Below, in pieces: positions 8,580 through 17,913 of a stretch of 64,000 nt of DNA (positions within the stretch are counted from its first letter, which is position 1; every line of letters starts with the position of its first letter). The notes under the pieces were generated by a model. It did no database searches. It was not told the origin of the DNA and saw only the letters and a list, made by a program, of their open reading frames with translations. The DNA is from JAZKFT01 sp039925965 (lineage in GTDB: Bacteria > Bacteroidota > Bacteroidia > Chitinophagales > Chitinophagaceae), in the NCBI GenBank assembly GCA_039925965.1, contig JBDSXW010000122.1, positions 1-64,000 on the forward strand. The letters run 5' to 3'. A program made the translations under genes and the position numbers.

Positions 8580-9752
8580 CTACAGTTTCTTAAGCACCGC
8601 CACAAACATGGTGTCGGCATGCAATTCGTATCCAGGTAATAATTTCATTTCCGCTAACTCCAGGCCATGCTTCTTTTTTATGTAGAAAATCATCTCTTCA
8701 TTTTCTTCCTTAAATACTGAACAGGTAATGTAAAAAAGCAAGCCCCCATTGGCGATATGAGGGATAACGTGATCCACGATTTGTTGCTGCCGCAGGGTAT
8801 AAACGGCTATCAGTTCCTTCCTGAAGAAATACAATTGTTCGGGCGTACGTGCCCAGGTGCCACTTCCGGTGCAGGGCACATCGGCTACAATTATATTAAA
8901 TTTTTGCGAAGCCGATAGTTGTGCCCCATTAATAGCCAGATCGGCCACAAAGCTTTGATAGTGCTGCAATCCGGCCTTTTGAAAACGATTGCTGAGGTTG
9001 TGGAGAATGGAGGACCGGATATCGGAAACCGTGAATTTTATATTCCTGTTCATGTCAAAAAGCATGATGCTCTTGCCACCACTTGCTGCACAGCAATCCC
9101 ATAACGTAACCGCATTGCCTGTTGCAGACAAATAAGGTTTTATTACAATCCCTACCTGTTGGGAATTATAATCCTGCACTACTACTTCTTTGTCAATTGC
9201 TATCTCTTCGTCCAGTTTAGTTCCGTTTGCCAACGAAAGACAATATTCATTCATTTGTTCAAACGAAATCCCCAGGGCTTTTAGCTTTGCCGGAACAACT
9301 TTCTCAAAGCCCGGCCTGGCACGAAGAAAAAAATGAGGCTGCTCCAAAAACGATACGACGAAAGCTACTCCATCCATCCCGGCACTGAGATGCGATATGA
9401 ACGGGAAAATTTTTGCCGCATCAAAATGACCATCCAACATTGCAGTCTTATCCACAATATTCCCGGATATATGCTCATTCCACGCTGGCCTGAGCTCTGC
9501 CAGCACACTGGAAAATGCCTGTTCACAGAGCAGCGTAGCTGCGAGGAGTTGTTCGGATATCCCGGCAATTTCTAAGGCATGCGCTACGCGGTAGAAATGA
9601 TAGCATAATGATCCAATCTGCTTTCGGTCTTTTGAGCCGTATTTCTTGTTGGCAGCAAAAAACTGTTTTAGAAATACCGCCAGCGGTTCTTGTCCTTTAT
9701 ATTGATCTATTATTATTGCAGCCGAATTGATATAGGAATGATACCGTGACAT
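8580..9752 (-). CDS. RsmB/NOP-type RNA cytosine-C5 methyltransferase
   Basis: Predicted rRNA m5C methyltransferase. The Rossmann part shows the cofactor loop CAASGGKS, the DVPCTGSGTWARTPEQ motif and YITCSVFKEENEE. These supply the two cysteines used in RsmB-type catalysis: the TCS cysteine attacks C6 and the PC cysteine helps release. The N-terminal ~150 residues look like the helical NusB-like RNA-binding domain. I prefer the start at MSRYHS (390 residues); an ATG 18 bp upstream gives six extra residues (M-K-C-F-F-F) of unlikely composition. It probably modifies 16S rRNA, but the exact base cannot be assigned. Confidence 0.9.
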   Translation of the reverse strand: MSRYHSYINSAAIIIDQYKGQEPLAVFLKQFFAANKKYGSKDRKQIGSLCYHFYRVAHALEIAGISEQLLAATLLCEQAFSSVLAELRPAWNEHISGNIVDKTAMLDGHFDAAKIFPFISHLSAGMDGVAFVVSFLEQPHFFLRARPGFEKVVPAKLKALGISFEQMNEYCLSLANGTKLDEEIAIDKEVVVQDYNSQQVGIVIKPYLSATGNAVTLWDCCAASGGKSIMLFDMNRNIKFTVSDIRSSILHNLSNRFQKAGLQHYQSFVADLAINGAQLSASQKFNIIVADVPCTGSGTWARTPEQLYFFRKELIAVYTLRQQQIVDHVIPHIANGGLLFYITCSVFKEENEEMIFYIKKKHGLELAEMKLLPGYELHADTMFVAVLKKL

Positions 9753-9786
9753 GAAAAAGAAGCATTTCAAAAAAGTAAATAAAAAT

Positions 9787-9810
9787 TAAAGCCACACAGA
9801 GGTGGCTTTA
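9787..9810 (-). terminator. Intrinsic terminator of the E2 gene
   Basis: TAAAGCCAC (9787-9795) pairs perfectly with GTGGCTTTA (9802-9810). On the minus strand the hairpin is followed by an A/T-rich run with TTTTTATT, as expected for a terminator just after the 2-oxoglutarate dehydrogenase E2 gene. Confidence 0.75.
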
Positions 9811-9837
9811 AAAGTAATAGGAACGCGTTTTCGTATC

Positions 9838-11058
9838 CTATAGTTCCAAGAGCGATTTTACCGGGTCTTTTCCAAACAAAAGGAGTTCAGGATGTTCGAG
9901 CAAGGTTTTCAGCCTTACGAGGAAACTAACGCTTTCCCTGCCATCAATAATCCGGTGATCGTAGCTCAGTGCTACATACATCATCGGCTTAATAACCACC
10001 TGGCCATTAACCGCCATCGGCCGCTCAATAATATTATGCATCCCAAGTATGGCACTTTGCGGAAGGTTAATGATTGGTGTACTCATCATACTTCCAAATA
10101 TGCCGCCATTGGTAATGGTAAAAGTGCCACCGGTCATTTCTTCCATGGTAAGCTTGTTCTCTTTGGCCTTGCCTGCCAGTTCTACCACTTTCTTTTCAAT
10201 TTCGGCCATACTCAAACTTTCTGCATTGCGAATCACAGGCACCACCAGGCCTTTGGGCGCACTGACTGCGATACTGATATCACAGTAATTATGGTAGATG
10301 ATATTTTCGCCATCTATATAAGCATTTACACTTGGCCACTCCAGTAGCGCATACGTGCAGGCTTTCGTAAAAAAGCTCATAAAGCCAAGACCTACGCCAT
10401 GGGTCTTTGTAAATAATTCCTTGTACTGCTTGCGCAACTCCATGATGCTGGTCATGTCCACTTCATTAAAAGTGGTGAGCATGGCCGTGGTATTTTTTGC
10501 TTCCACCAGTCTCCGGCTAATGGTCTTGCGCAGGTTGCTCATTTTTTCGGGCCGGTCGTCGCGGCTAAACATCGGAGCGCCAGGCACGCGTCCGGGATTT
10601 TGCAAGGCCGCCAGCACATCCTGTTTCATAATTCTACCACCATCACCGCTTGGCGTTATTGTTTTTGTATCTACTTTCTTATCGGCAATAATGGCTGCAG
10701 CCACAGGGCTCGCTTTTACGTCTGCTAGAGCCGGGGCGGGTGTTGCAGATTGGGTGATTTCCGGTGGTTTTACCGCAGGGGTGTCTTCTTTTTCAGGAGC
10801 GGCCGCGGCTGCAGGCTTTGGCGCTTCGGTATCGATTGAACAGGCGATATCTCCAATTTTAAGGGTGTCACCTTCTTTAGCCAAAGTTTTTAATACACCG
10901 GCTTGTTCTGCATTAATCTCAAATGTTGCCTTTTCGCTTTCCAGTTCAGCTATTACTTCATCTCTTTCCAGGTAGTCTCCATCTTTCTTAAGCCACTTTA
11001 CCAAGGTTACCTCTGTGATACTTTCACCTACGGTAGGTACTTTAATTTCTAATGCCAT
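9838..11058 (-). CDS. sucB: Dihydrolipoyllysine succinyltransferase, E2 of 2-oxoglutarate dehydrogenase
   Basis: E2 transfers the succinyl group from lipoyl to CoA in the TCA cycle. The 406-residue protein starts at MALEIKVPTVGES; an upstream in-frame extension encodes hydrophobic residues with no homologous look. Order: lipoyl domain (1-77) with the lipoyl lysine K43 in ESEKATFE, an Ala/Pro-rich linker (about 80-130), a peripheral-subunit-binding domain (ASPVAAAII...GGRIMKQDV) and the catalytic domain with SYDHRIIDGRES, whose His and Asp are catalytic. The start GES and DGE-type catalytic end fit E2o rather than pyruvate E2. E1 and E3 genes are not next to it. Confidence 0.95.
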   Translation of the reverse strand: MALEIKVPTVGESITEVTLVKWLKKDGDYLERDEVIAELESEKATFEINAEQAGVLKTLAKEGDTLKIGDIACSIDTEAPKPAAAAAPEKEDTPAVKPPEITQSATPAPALADVKASPVAAAIIADKKVDTKTITPSGDGGRIMKQDVLAALQNPGRVPGAPMFSRDDRPEKMSNLRKTISRRLVEAKNTTAMLTTFNEVDMTSIMELRKQYKELFTKTHGVGLGFMSFFTKACTYALLEWPSVNAYIDGENIIYHNYCDISIAVSAPKGLVVPVIRNAESLSMAEIEKKVVELAGKAKENKLTMEEMTGGTFTITNGGIFGSMMSTPIINLPQSAILGMHNIIERPMAVNGQVVIKPMMYVALSYDHRIIDGRESVSFLVRLKTLLEHPELLLFGKDPVKSLLEL

Positions 11059-11907
11059 TGACACGTATATTTTAAGAGTTGCAAATGTCTGTAAAAATAG
11101 GCTTAGAAATGCAGTATGCAATTTTTGAGGTTGAATTCTGATTCCGGGATAGTGCTAGCTTCCTGAGCTGCCGGTTTCCCAGTTCGCAGCTATCAGGCGC
11201 TCATTCGGAAATCAGCCGCTTAAACCTGGTAAGTAACTGTAACAGTGACGCCCTTTGCGAAGGATAGCAGTAATACGCCCAAATGCATCCTGCATTTTAC
11301 ATGCGGGAAACGGGCACCTACCGAAATTTCGCCAATTAAATTATTGTCCTACGCCCGGTAGGAAGTGCAATCGACTGTTACGCAAAACCACCGCTACAGA
11401 AAAATGCACCGCTGGGTTGCCAATAACGGCCTTTTACTCATTGGTATTTTTTTTATGGAAATCGTCGTTCTACTTTCATAAAATAATTACTGTTCCAAAA
11501 CACGCGCGAAGAGCGCTGTCATTAAAAGGATACACCGGTCGAAGTAGCAAGAACATAACATGCATAGCGTATTGAAAGCGATAATGGTACCGGAAAAACC
11601 CAGAGAAAGGGGTTGCAGGTTTCCGGTTTGTTTCTTTTAATCGGATTTGAGGACAGGATTTTTCAAAATATACCCCTAATGTGGTATTGTTTTTGTAAAA
11701 GTAATGCGGTTAATTTGCTTCTTTAACAGAAATTTGGAGTAGATTGAATTGGATTAGCTGGGTGAATAAGAAAAAGAGTTTTGCACACTTTGTAAAGTAA
11801 AACTCGCCGCTTACTCAAGTAAACCGGTATTTTGCTAATTGAACTTGATTTTTAATAATTATGTTTTTATCTTGTACCAGAATTTAATAATTATAAAACC
11901 CATCATT
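11059..11907. other. Long gene-free region upstream of a secreted-protein operon
   Basis: About 850 bp with no convincing gene; one 106-codon open frame (11255-11575) has no start context, odd composition and no recognisable domain. The last 150 bp are A/T-rich and should contain the promoter of the downstream operon; TATTTTGC at about 11830 is a near-match to the Bacteroidota -7 box but one base short. No repeats or strong hairpins were noticed. Confidence 0.4.
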
Positions 11908-13545
11908 ATGAGACGCCTTATACCAACACTAGCCCTTGGTTTAGGTTCCTGCCTCGCCTCACAGGCACAGTTGTATATAGATAATGCAACTTTCTTCATT
12001 GAAACAGGAGCCACCGTAACCGTACAGGGAGACCTCACCAGTAACGTAAGTATTCAGGGACCCGGCAAAATTCTGCTTAAAGGTTCTACTTTACAAAATG
12101 TAAATATGAATAACGGTGGTGCTGTCACAAATGCATACACCATCCCGAATCTGGAAGTAGACAACGCCGCCAACGTGGCCCTAACCGGAAATGTAAAGGT
12201 TGGAACGAACCTTACGTTTACAACTGGTAAAATTCAGGCTGGAAATTTCAATTTTGTATTGGCGAACCTTGCCACAGTTACTACACCCGGCGCAGGTAAG
12301 TTCATCGAAACAAACGGAACCGGTTATGCCCAGCGGGAACTTGCTGCAGCCTCCGCTAATTTATTGCTACCCGTAGGTACAGGCAGCAACTACACGCCAA
12401 TTAGCCTGTCGCACGCCGGCGGTACTTATAGCGCCACTTCATTGGTAGGTGCACAATCAAAATTGGCTAAGAGTCCTAATGCTCATCCCCGCACTGAATC
12501 TTACACCAATGATTACTGGCCTGTTGCGAGCACAAACATTACCGGCGGAACACTTACTGGTGTAGGTACTTATAATGACCCTGGCTTTACAGGAACCGAG
12601 ACAGATATCCGCGGTATGAGTTTTAATGGAACGGATTGGACTTTAACCGGTGGCAATCAGGACTTCGCCGCAAATACGGTTACCGGTCAGTTATCCGTAG
12701 CGTCGGGACAGATCTTTGGAATGAACAGGTTCCTGCTTTTAAGATCAAAAGTACTGCTGCAAGGAGCCTATTCAGGCAGCGGATCCGTTATGAATGACAC
12801 GTATCGATCTTTTGGACTTTTGCCTACTACAGATCCTTACAGGGTAGCCCCTTACAATACTGCATTCATCCAAGTTAATAATGCCGTGGCTGAAACTGCT
12901 ACACCAACTGCGTTTAATGACTTTGCAACAAACCAAAATGTTGTAGACTGGGTTTTTATTGAATTAAGAGATGAAACACAAGCCGTAGGCTCGAAAGTTG
13001 TGCAAACCCGGTCTGGTCTTTTACAAAAAGATGGTACTATCGTAGATATTGACAACGGCAGTCCAATATATTTCAAAAATCTAAACGCAGCAAACTACAC
13101 TGTAGTGGTGCGTCACAGAAACCACTTGGGCATTGGTACAAATCCTGCAAATTTCAATGCTGCATTAAGTTTATCTCCTTCTGCAATATTGGATTTCACA
13201 ACCGCACCTGATGCTAATGTATTTGGTACTTCGGGTTCCGCCTATACTACTGCGAACGGATTTAAAATGCTTTGGGCTGGAAATGCTAATCTGAATGGAA
13301 ACGTAAAAATCAACGGAGGCGGTAACGATCCAGATTTTATTTTAAATACTTTATTAGGAGGAGTCACGAATGCTACCAATAATCTTACAACTCCCGCTCA
13401 TTATCTTACCTGGGGTCAAGGCGATGTGAATTTTAATAGAAATGTAAAAATTAATGGCGGTGGAAATGACAAAGATTATATCCTAAACACAGTCTTAGCC
13501 GGTGTCGTCAATGCTTCAAGAACAGAAGCTTTGCCAGCAAAATAA
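11908..13545 (+). CDS. Secreted protein with two dockerin-like Asn/Gly repeats at the C-terminus
   Basis: The 545-residue product starts at MRRLIPTLAL, giving a normal signal peptide (cleavage near SQAQ); an earlier in-frame start would hide it. The N-terminal half is rich in Thr, Asn and Gly with beta-strand character, like repetitive surface proteins. The last ~95 residues hold two copies of a loop, GNANLNGNVKINGGGND and GDVNFNRNVKINGGGND, each followed by an ILNT(V/L)L helix. These resemble calcium-binding dockerin or EF-hand-like loops. No T9SS sorting domain is visible in this protein, whereas the gene 22 bp downstream has one. Function not known. Confidence 0.75.
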   Translation: MRRLIPTLALGLGSCLASQAQLYIDNATFFIETGATVTVQGDLTSNVSIQGPGKILLKGSTLQNVNMNNGGAVTNAYTIPNLEVDNAANVALTGNVKVGTNLTFTTGKIQAGNFNFVLANLATVTTPGAGKFIETNGTGYAQRELAAASANLLLPVGTGSNYTPISLSHAGGTYSATSLVGAQSKLAKSPNAHPRTESYTNDYWPVASTNITGGTLTGVGTYNDPGFTGTETDIRGMSFNGTDWTLTGGNQDFAANTVTGQLSVASGQIFGMNRFLLLRSKVLLQGAYSGSGSVMNDTYRSFGLLPTTDPYRVAPYNTAFIQVNNAVAETATPTAFNDFATNQNVVDWVFIELRDETQAVGSKVVQTRSGLLQKDGTIVDIDNGSPIYFKNLNAANYTVVVRHRNHLGIGTNPANFNAALSLSPSAILDFTTAPDANVFGTSGSAYTTANGFKMLWAGNANLNGNVKINGGGNDPDFILNTLLGGVTNATNNLTTPAHYLTWGQGDVNFNRNVKINGGGNDKDYILNTVLAGVVNASRTEALPAK

Positions 13546-13567
13546 TCACTTCAAAAAATTAATTATT

Positions 13568-14746
13568 ATGAAAAATAAAATTTTATTAACTGTCACAGCA
13601 ATAGCGTTTGCAACATTATCTTATGCTGGAAATATGCAGGCGACCATTTCTCAGGTGAATGGGCAGACAAATGTCTTTAGAATTACCCTAAAGCCATTAG
13701 ACTTTACTAATCCTGTGGGTGCTGTTTCAAATGCAATATTTACTTTGTTGCTTCCTACCGCTAGTTTCTCAGTGAAACCAACGGTAGCTATAACAACTAA
13801 CAATTTAACTGGATTAGGATTTTTAGACCCGAATCAGACCAGTGGTGTTCCAACTTCAAGCACTCAGATGATTGGAGGGGTCAGCTACTATGTTTGGGAA
13901 CTCTTTTCTTCTGGAATTTCAGCTCCGCTTAATTGGCAGCAGAATGTTGAATTTAATGCTCTTGAAGTAACTTTTTCTAACACCCCAAGTGGAAATGTTG
14001 CAACAAATTTAAAATTAGCGAACATTCCGGATGGTGGAACTACAGGCAATGATCAGTTTTATATGAACATTGCATTAACAGGAGAAGTTACAAATCACAA
14101 TGCCAGGTTCTATGGCGGAACACCGGTTAATGTGGTTGCTTCTGATCCGTATTCAACTTTTTCCTACACTCAGATAAATGTTTCTCTTCCTACTAAATTT
14201 ATCAATTTCTTCGCCACTAAGAAAGAAGACAATGCAGATTTGACATGGACAGTTGACAACGAAGAAAAAAATGCTTACTTCGACGTTCAACGCAGCAATG
14301 ACGGCCGCTTGTTTACCGATGTGATTCGTGTTCAAGCACTTCGCAATGGCCAAAGCAGCAATACGTACACAACGCCAGATGTAAACCTTAGCCGCCTGGG
14401 TAGCAAAATCCTTTACTATCGCATCAAACAGGTAGAAGCGGGTGGAGATATCAGTTATAGCGAAGTACGCCAGATTAACCTCGATAAGAAAAACTTCACT
14501 ATCGGGCTGTATCCAAATCCTGTCGTAAGCAGCACCAAACTCGTTATTGATGCACCTGAAGCCGGCAAAGCCTTTATCGTTGTTCGCGATGCAGCAGGTA
14601 AAACTGTTCAACAAATCAACATGGAGTTTGTAAAAGGCATCAACCAAAAAGATATCAATGCCAGCATGTTGCCAGCCGGCGATTACAACGTAACTGTGGT
14701 CGGTGAGAAATTCAACCAAACTGTTAAGATGACCAAAACCAACTAA
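13568..14746 (+). CDS. Secreted protein with T9SS type A sorting domain
   Basis: The 392-residue protein starts at MKNKILLTVTAIAF with a signal peptide ending near LSYAG. Residues 20-215 form a beta-sandwich-like region (ATISQVNGQTNVFRITLKP and further strands) that could resemble cohesin-type folds. Residues 225-310 (LPTKFINFFATKKEDNADL, then YYRIKQVE) match the fibronectin-like stretch that often precedes the sorting signal. The end (about 318-392) contains YPNPV and a GDYNVTVVG strand, typical of type IX secretion type A domains. It is 22 bp behind the dockerin-like gene and almost certainly in one operon with it. The partner role is inference. Confidence 0.85.
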   Translation: MKNKILLTVTAIAFATLSYAGNMQATISQVNGQTNVFRITLKPLDFTNPVGAVSNAIFTLLLPTASFSVKPTVAITTNNLTGLGFLDPNQTSGVPTSSTQMIGGVSYYVWELFSSGISAPLNWQQNVEFNALEVTFSNTPSGNVATNLKLANIPDGGTTGNDQFYMNIALTGEVTNHNARFYGGTPVNVVASDPYSTFSYTQINVSLPTKFINFFATKKEDNADLTWTVDNEEKNAYFDVQRSNDGRLFTDVIRVQALRNGQSSNTYTTPDVNLSRLGSKILYYRIKQVEAGGDISYSEVRQINLDKKNFTIGLYPNPVVSSTKLVIDAPEAGKAFIVVRDAAGKTVQQINMEFVKGINQKDINASMLPAGDYNVTVVGEKFNQTVKMTKTN

Positions 14747-14766
14747 TCGTCTTGTTTTGATAATTT

Positions 14767-14800
14767 AAAAGTCCCGGCCAGGTTGGTCGGGACTTTTTTT
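14767..14800 (+). terminator. Intrinsic terminator
   Basis: AAAAGTCCCG(G) pairs with (T)CGGGACTTTT around a GCCAGGTTGG-type loop and is followed by seven T residues. It lies 20 bp after the T9SS-protein stop codon and ends that operon. Confidence 0.9.
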
Positions 14801-15128
14801 GTGACCCATGGCGCAAAAAAAGGGTGGTTATGCAAAAGTCAGTCATTGCGATGCTAAAATCCCCTTCGAGGCGACGTTATATATCCAGGTATTGGGCAGA
14901 GTCCCTACCAGAAGCAACCAAAAATCCAGTTCTTTGCAAAAGTTCTTGCCTGAAGCAAACTGACTGCGAGTTTTGGACCGGATACTTTGCACTGCTATGC
15001 GTCCTTTCAACTTCTGTTCAGATTGCTTCGGCGCGCACGAAACCCACTTGCCACTGACTGTGGACTCGCATTGACTGTGTGACTGTAACTCAGGATGACT
15101 GAGGGTGAAGAGTCTTGCCCGCCTATAC
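14801..15128. other. Convergent intergenic region
   Basis: About 330 bp between converging genes. It contains several copies of GACTG/GACTGTG between 15052 and 15100 (a loose short repeat) and no credible gene or known RNA. Confidence 0.4.
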
Positions 15129-16856
15129 TTACCGGATAACTCTGTATACCGGATACCTTAAATGACCTGCTTCATAATAAGGAGAATGTTTGTAAACCCA
15201 GTTGAGCTGGGCCGATGGATTGGCCGCAAAAGCGGTATCAGTAGTCCTATTTTGTTCGAATTCGCTTTTGATATCTGGGCTATTTTTTAAGATCCCAGCA
15301 GCCACATCTTCCCATCGGTAGTCGCTGTATCCTTCCTTCTGTTGCAAAATGGCGTCAAAAAAGTTCCAGGAAAAAAAACTATCATCGCCTGCTGGTTCCA
15401 GCATTTCGGCAAGGTACCGGTTCGCTCTCTGATCCATGTTGACGATATAATCACCCTTTAAAAAGCGGATGGATTCCTTCGAAACAATCAGTTTTGTATC
15501 TGTATTCCGATGGTGTTTTTCATAAGCACGTGGGGATGACTTGTAATCGTCAATATGGTAGGCCTCCACCTCGATAGTTGTGTCGTGGCTCAATTGTGTC
15601 AATACTACCCGGTTATTCCGGAGCAGGTCAACAACGGCATACCAACCCTGCGGAATAATATAAGCCAGCGGCGTACTAACAATTTGTTCGCCTATAAACT
15701 GGTTAAAAAACTTTACATCAGCTGTAAATGGCTTGCTATGATCGTAATACATTCTTCTTGTACCTGTAACCTCGCTCTTTTTAAACGCTTGTTCATACCC
15801 TTTAAAAGTTACGCTGCTGGTTTTGGTCGAATCTACCCGCCAACTCAGGGGGAAGCGATTTTGCAGTTTCACATCGTCAACCGCCTTTTTTCTTACCCGT
15901 CTTAATTCAACTGCCTTTGCAGAAGCCTCTTCCATTACTGTCAGCATAAATGCGTAGGTCGCTGAAACACGATCTTTGTAAGGCTTCAGCATATGGGTTT
16001 CCGGCACAAAACCGATACATTGCCAAAGCGCAGCATACCCGCTGCTGTAGCGCGGTGGGTCGTAAAACTGCTCCATCCCTTTAGCCGGGCTTGCAGTTTC
16101 AAAGTTTACATAAGGAAACATGTCCCAGTTTTTAGCTTTCATGCCTTTGTACAAACCAGGTTCAAAGCTATTGCGAAGCCATTCGCCCAAATCATCGCCC
16201 AGTTTATTATACTGCGTAGTAAGCATGGTAATCGTATGCTGGTAATCTGCTCCATCGCTTACATGGTTGTCAATTAAAATGTCAGGATCGAGAAAATGAA
16301 ATATTTGGGCAAAAGACCGTGATTCTTTACTGTCATTTTTGGTAAAGTCGCGGTTCAAATCCAAGTTTTGACTATTGCCGCGAAACCCGTATTCAAGCGG
16401 TCCATTCTGGTTGGCCCGGCTGGTGGTGCCCCGATTAAGACAGCCACCGATATTATACACGGGAATCACTCCAAATACCACATTGGGCGGAGCCGTTAGT
16501 TTTCCACTAGTAAGATCCCGCAAAAACATCATGCTGGCGTCTATCCCATCCGGCTCGCCAGGGTGGATACCATTATTCACCATCACCACTACTTTGCCCT
16601 GGTTATGCCAGGCTACGGGATCAAACCTGCAATCAGCTGAAAACAGCACGAGGTGCAGGTTATAACCGGCATCTGTCGGACCCATTTCCTTCAGCAGCAT
16701 CTTTGGGGAAGCCTTGTCCAGCTGACGATAATAATCGATTGCTTCAAAATAAGTAGCCGTTTCAAGTCCCGCAGACTTTTCGAAACGGGTGACGAGCGGT
16801 TGCGCTACACCCAATAGTGCCACACACAGGAAAACGCCTGTTAGTTGTTTCTTCAT
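15129..16856 (-). CDS. M14 family zinc carboxypeptidase, secreted
   Basis: This 575-residue protein carries a signal peptide (MKKQLTGVFLCVALLGVAQ) and an M14 metallopeptidase domain. Zinc ligands are visible: the HxxE pair in NGIHPGEPDG (about residue 97) and the second histidine in LIDNHVSDGADYQHT (about 198). Family enzymes remove C-terminal residues from peptides or from peptidoglycan fragments; here the action would be periplasmic or extracellular. The region after about 350 is a long C-terminal beta-rich extension of unclear role. The gene is monocistronic, between converging operons, with the rpsT terminator upstream. Confidence 0.88.
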   Translation of the reverse strand: MKKQLTGVFLCVALLGVAQPLVTRFEKSAGLETATYFEAIDYYRQLDKASPKMLLKEMGPTDAGYNLHLVLFSADCRFDPVAWHNQGKVVVMVNNGIHPGEPDGIDASMMFLRDLTSGKLTAPPNVVFGVIPVYNIGGCLNRGTTSRANQNGPLEYGFRGNSQNLDLNRDFTKNDSKESRSFAQIFHFLDPDILIDNHVSDGADYQHTITMLTTQYNKLGDDLGEWLRNSFEPGLYKGMKAKNWDMFPYVNFETASPAKGMEQFYDPPRYSSGYAALWQCIGFVPETHMLKPYKDRVSATYAFMLTVMEEASAKAVELRRVRKKAVDDVKLQNRFPLSWRVDSTKTSSVTFKGYEQAFKKSEVTGTRRMYYDHSKPFTADVKFFNQFIGEQIVSTPLAYIIPQGWYAVVDLLRNNRVVLTQLSHDTTIEVEAYHIDDYKSSPRAYEKHHRNTDTKLIVSKESIRFLKGDYIVNMDQRANRYLAEMLEPAGDDSFFSWNFFDAILQQKEGYSDYRWEDVAAGILKNSPDIKSEFEQNRTTDTAFAANPSAQLNWVYKHSPYYEAGHLRYPVYRVIR

Positions 16857-16873
16857 CTGGTAAAAATAGAAAA

Positions 16874-16893
16874 AGCCCCGCGGAAGCGGGGCT
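16874..16893 (-). terminator. Intrinsic terminator of rpsT
   Basis: AGCCCCGC and GCGGGGCT form an 8-bp perfect stem with a four-base loop. Read on the minus strand it is followed by TTTTTCTATTTTTA. It lies 30 bp after the rpsT stop and just before the carboxypeptidase start codon. Confidence 0.9.
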
Positions 16894-16922
16894 GGAAATT
16901 ATATGAAATAAAATACTACAAA

Positions 16923-17186
16923 TTACTTTACAGCAGCAGTAGCATTAATTCTTTTTGCGAGTTTGCTTTTAAGATTCGCTGCTTTATTCTTATGAATAAC
17001 ACCGCGTTTTGCAAGTTTATCAATCATACTTGCAACATTGGGTAATGCGGTAGCAGCTTCACCTTCACCTTTAAGTGCTTTTAGGTCGCGGATGGCATTA
17101 CGTGTGGTCTTGCCATAGTAACGGTTACGGTCACGACGTTTGGTTGCCTGACGAACATCTTTTTTAGTAGCTTTATGATTAGCCAT
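16923..17186 (-). CDS. rpsT: 30S ribosomal protein S20
   Basis: The 87-residue, lysine- and arginine-rich protein starting MANHKATKKDVRQ is S20, a primary binder of 16S rRNA in the small subunit. The family signature continues through RNAIRDLKAL to the helical C-terminus with NKAANLKSKLAKRI. The start is fixed by the MANHK motif; 24 codons upstream in the same frame are not part of the protein. The gene has its own terminator and is monocistronic, as usual. Confidence 0.97.
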   Translation of the reverse strand: MANHKATKKDVRQATKRRDRNRYYGKTTRNAIRDLKALKGEGEAATALPNVASMIDKLAKRGVIHKNKAANLKSKLAKRINATAAVK

Positions 17187-17406
17187 GAATCGAAATTTTT
17201 CCTCTATTCTCCCCAAAATTGGGACGGCAAAAGTAAAGGCAGACGTTTTAAATACCAAATTTTTTTCAGCCCGTTTTCAGATTATTATTTAGCGGTCATT
17301 TATTGGAGACAATAGGCGTCGGAATCTACCCTTACATAGCCTTCCCCCTTGCGTAACCTTATTTTCACTGTGCCCAATTAATAATTTGCAGGGCTGCATT
17401 TACGCC

Positions 17407-17913
17407 ATGAATATTCGCAAACGCTACGGAATACTAGTACTTCGTCCTGGATCTGTGATGCCAATGTTGCTGGGATGGTTTTTGCCCATCATCAGCATGG
17501 ACATTTATGCCGATGTGCCTATAATTGGCAAATATTATTTTCTACAGGAAACAAGGAGCGTTATGGGCGCTCTTCAAAAGCTATTTGAAAATGGCAATTG
17601 GGTACCCGCGATCCTGATTTTATTGTTTGGCATCATGGTGCCGTTTGTAAAAACCGCATTTATCATCGTTTTCCTCTTTTCGACTACTGCACTTGAAAAA
17701 TGGGCGGCTACTGTAAGCACCATTAGCAAGTCGGCGATGCCCAATGATTTTTCCATGGGCATACTGATCGCTTTTCTTGCTGCAAATGTTTTGGGGCAAA
17801 TCCAGGCCAACTTTCATGTTGGTTTCTATTGTTTTACTGCTTATTGCATACTGAGCAACCTAGTCGCCCAGCAGGTGATGCGGAAAAAATCCGGCTATAC
17901 TTCCGGGGCATAA
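17407..17913 (+). CDS. PqiA-like integral membrane protein
   Basis: This 168-residue protein has about four transmembrane segments (near 12-32, 65-90, 115-135 and 138-155). Its central pattern FENGNWVPAILILLFGIMVPFVK resembles the paraquat-inducible protein A domain, whose proteins accompany MCE-type lipid transport in Gram-negative bacteria. No MCE gene is adjacent. The start MNIRKRYG fits the membrane topology better than the ATG-like codon seven residues earlier. Its 3' end overlaps the convergent asparagine-synthetase-like gene by 19 bp. Confidence 0.65.
   Translation: MNIRKRYGILVLRPGSVMPMLLGWFLPIISMDIYADVPIIGKYYFLQETRSVMGALQKLFENGNWVPAILILLFGIMVPFVKTAFIIVFLFSTTALEKWAATVSTISKSAMPNDFSMGILIAFLAANVLGQIQANFHVGFYCFTAYCILSNLVAQQVMRKKSGYTSGA

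Noticed and set aside
10355..10975. 206-codon plus-strand open frame inside the E2 gene
   Set aside because: Opposite-strand shadow of the Ala/Pro-rich linker and catalytic domain of a well-recognised enzyme.
11255..11575. 106-codon plus-strand frame in the gap before the secreted-protein operon
   Set aside because: Unusual amino-acid make-up, no domain, no start context; treated as chance.
14153..14719. 188-codon minus-strand frame
   Set aside because: Shadow of the T9SS sorting-domain gene, which is well supported on the plus strand.
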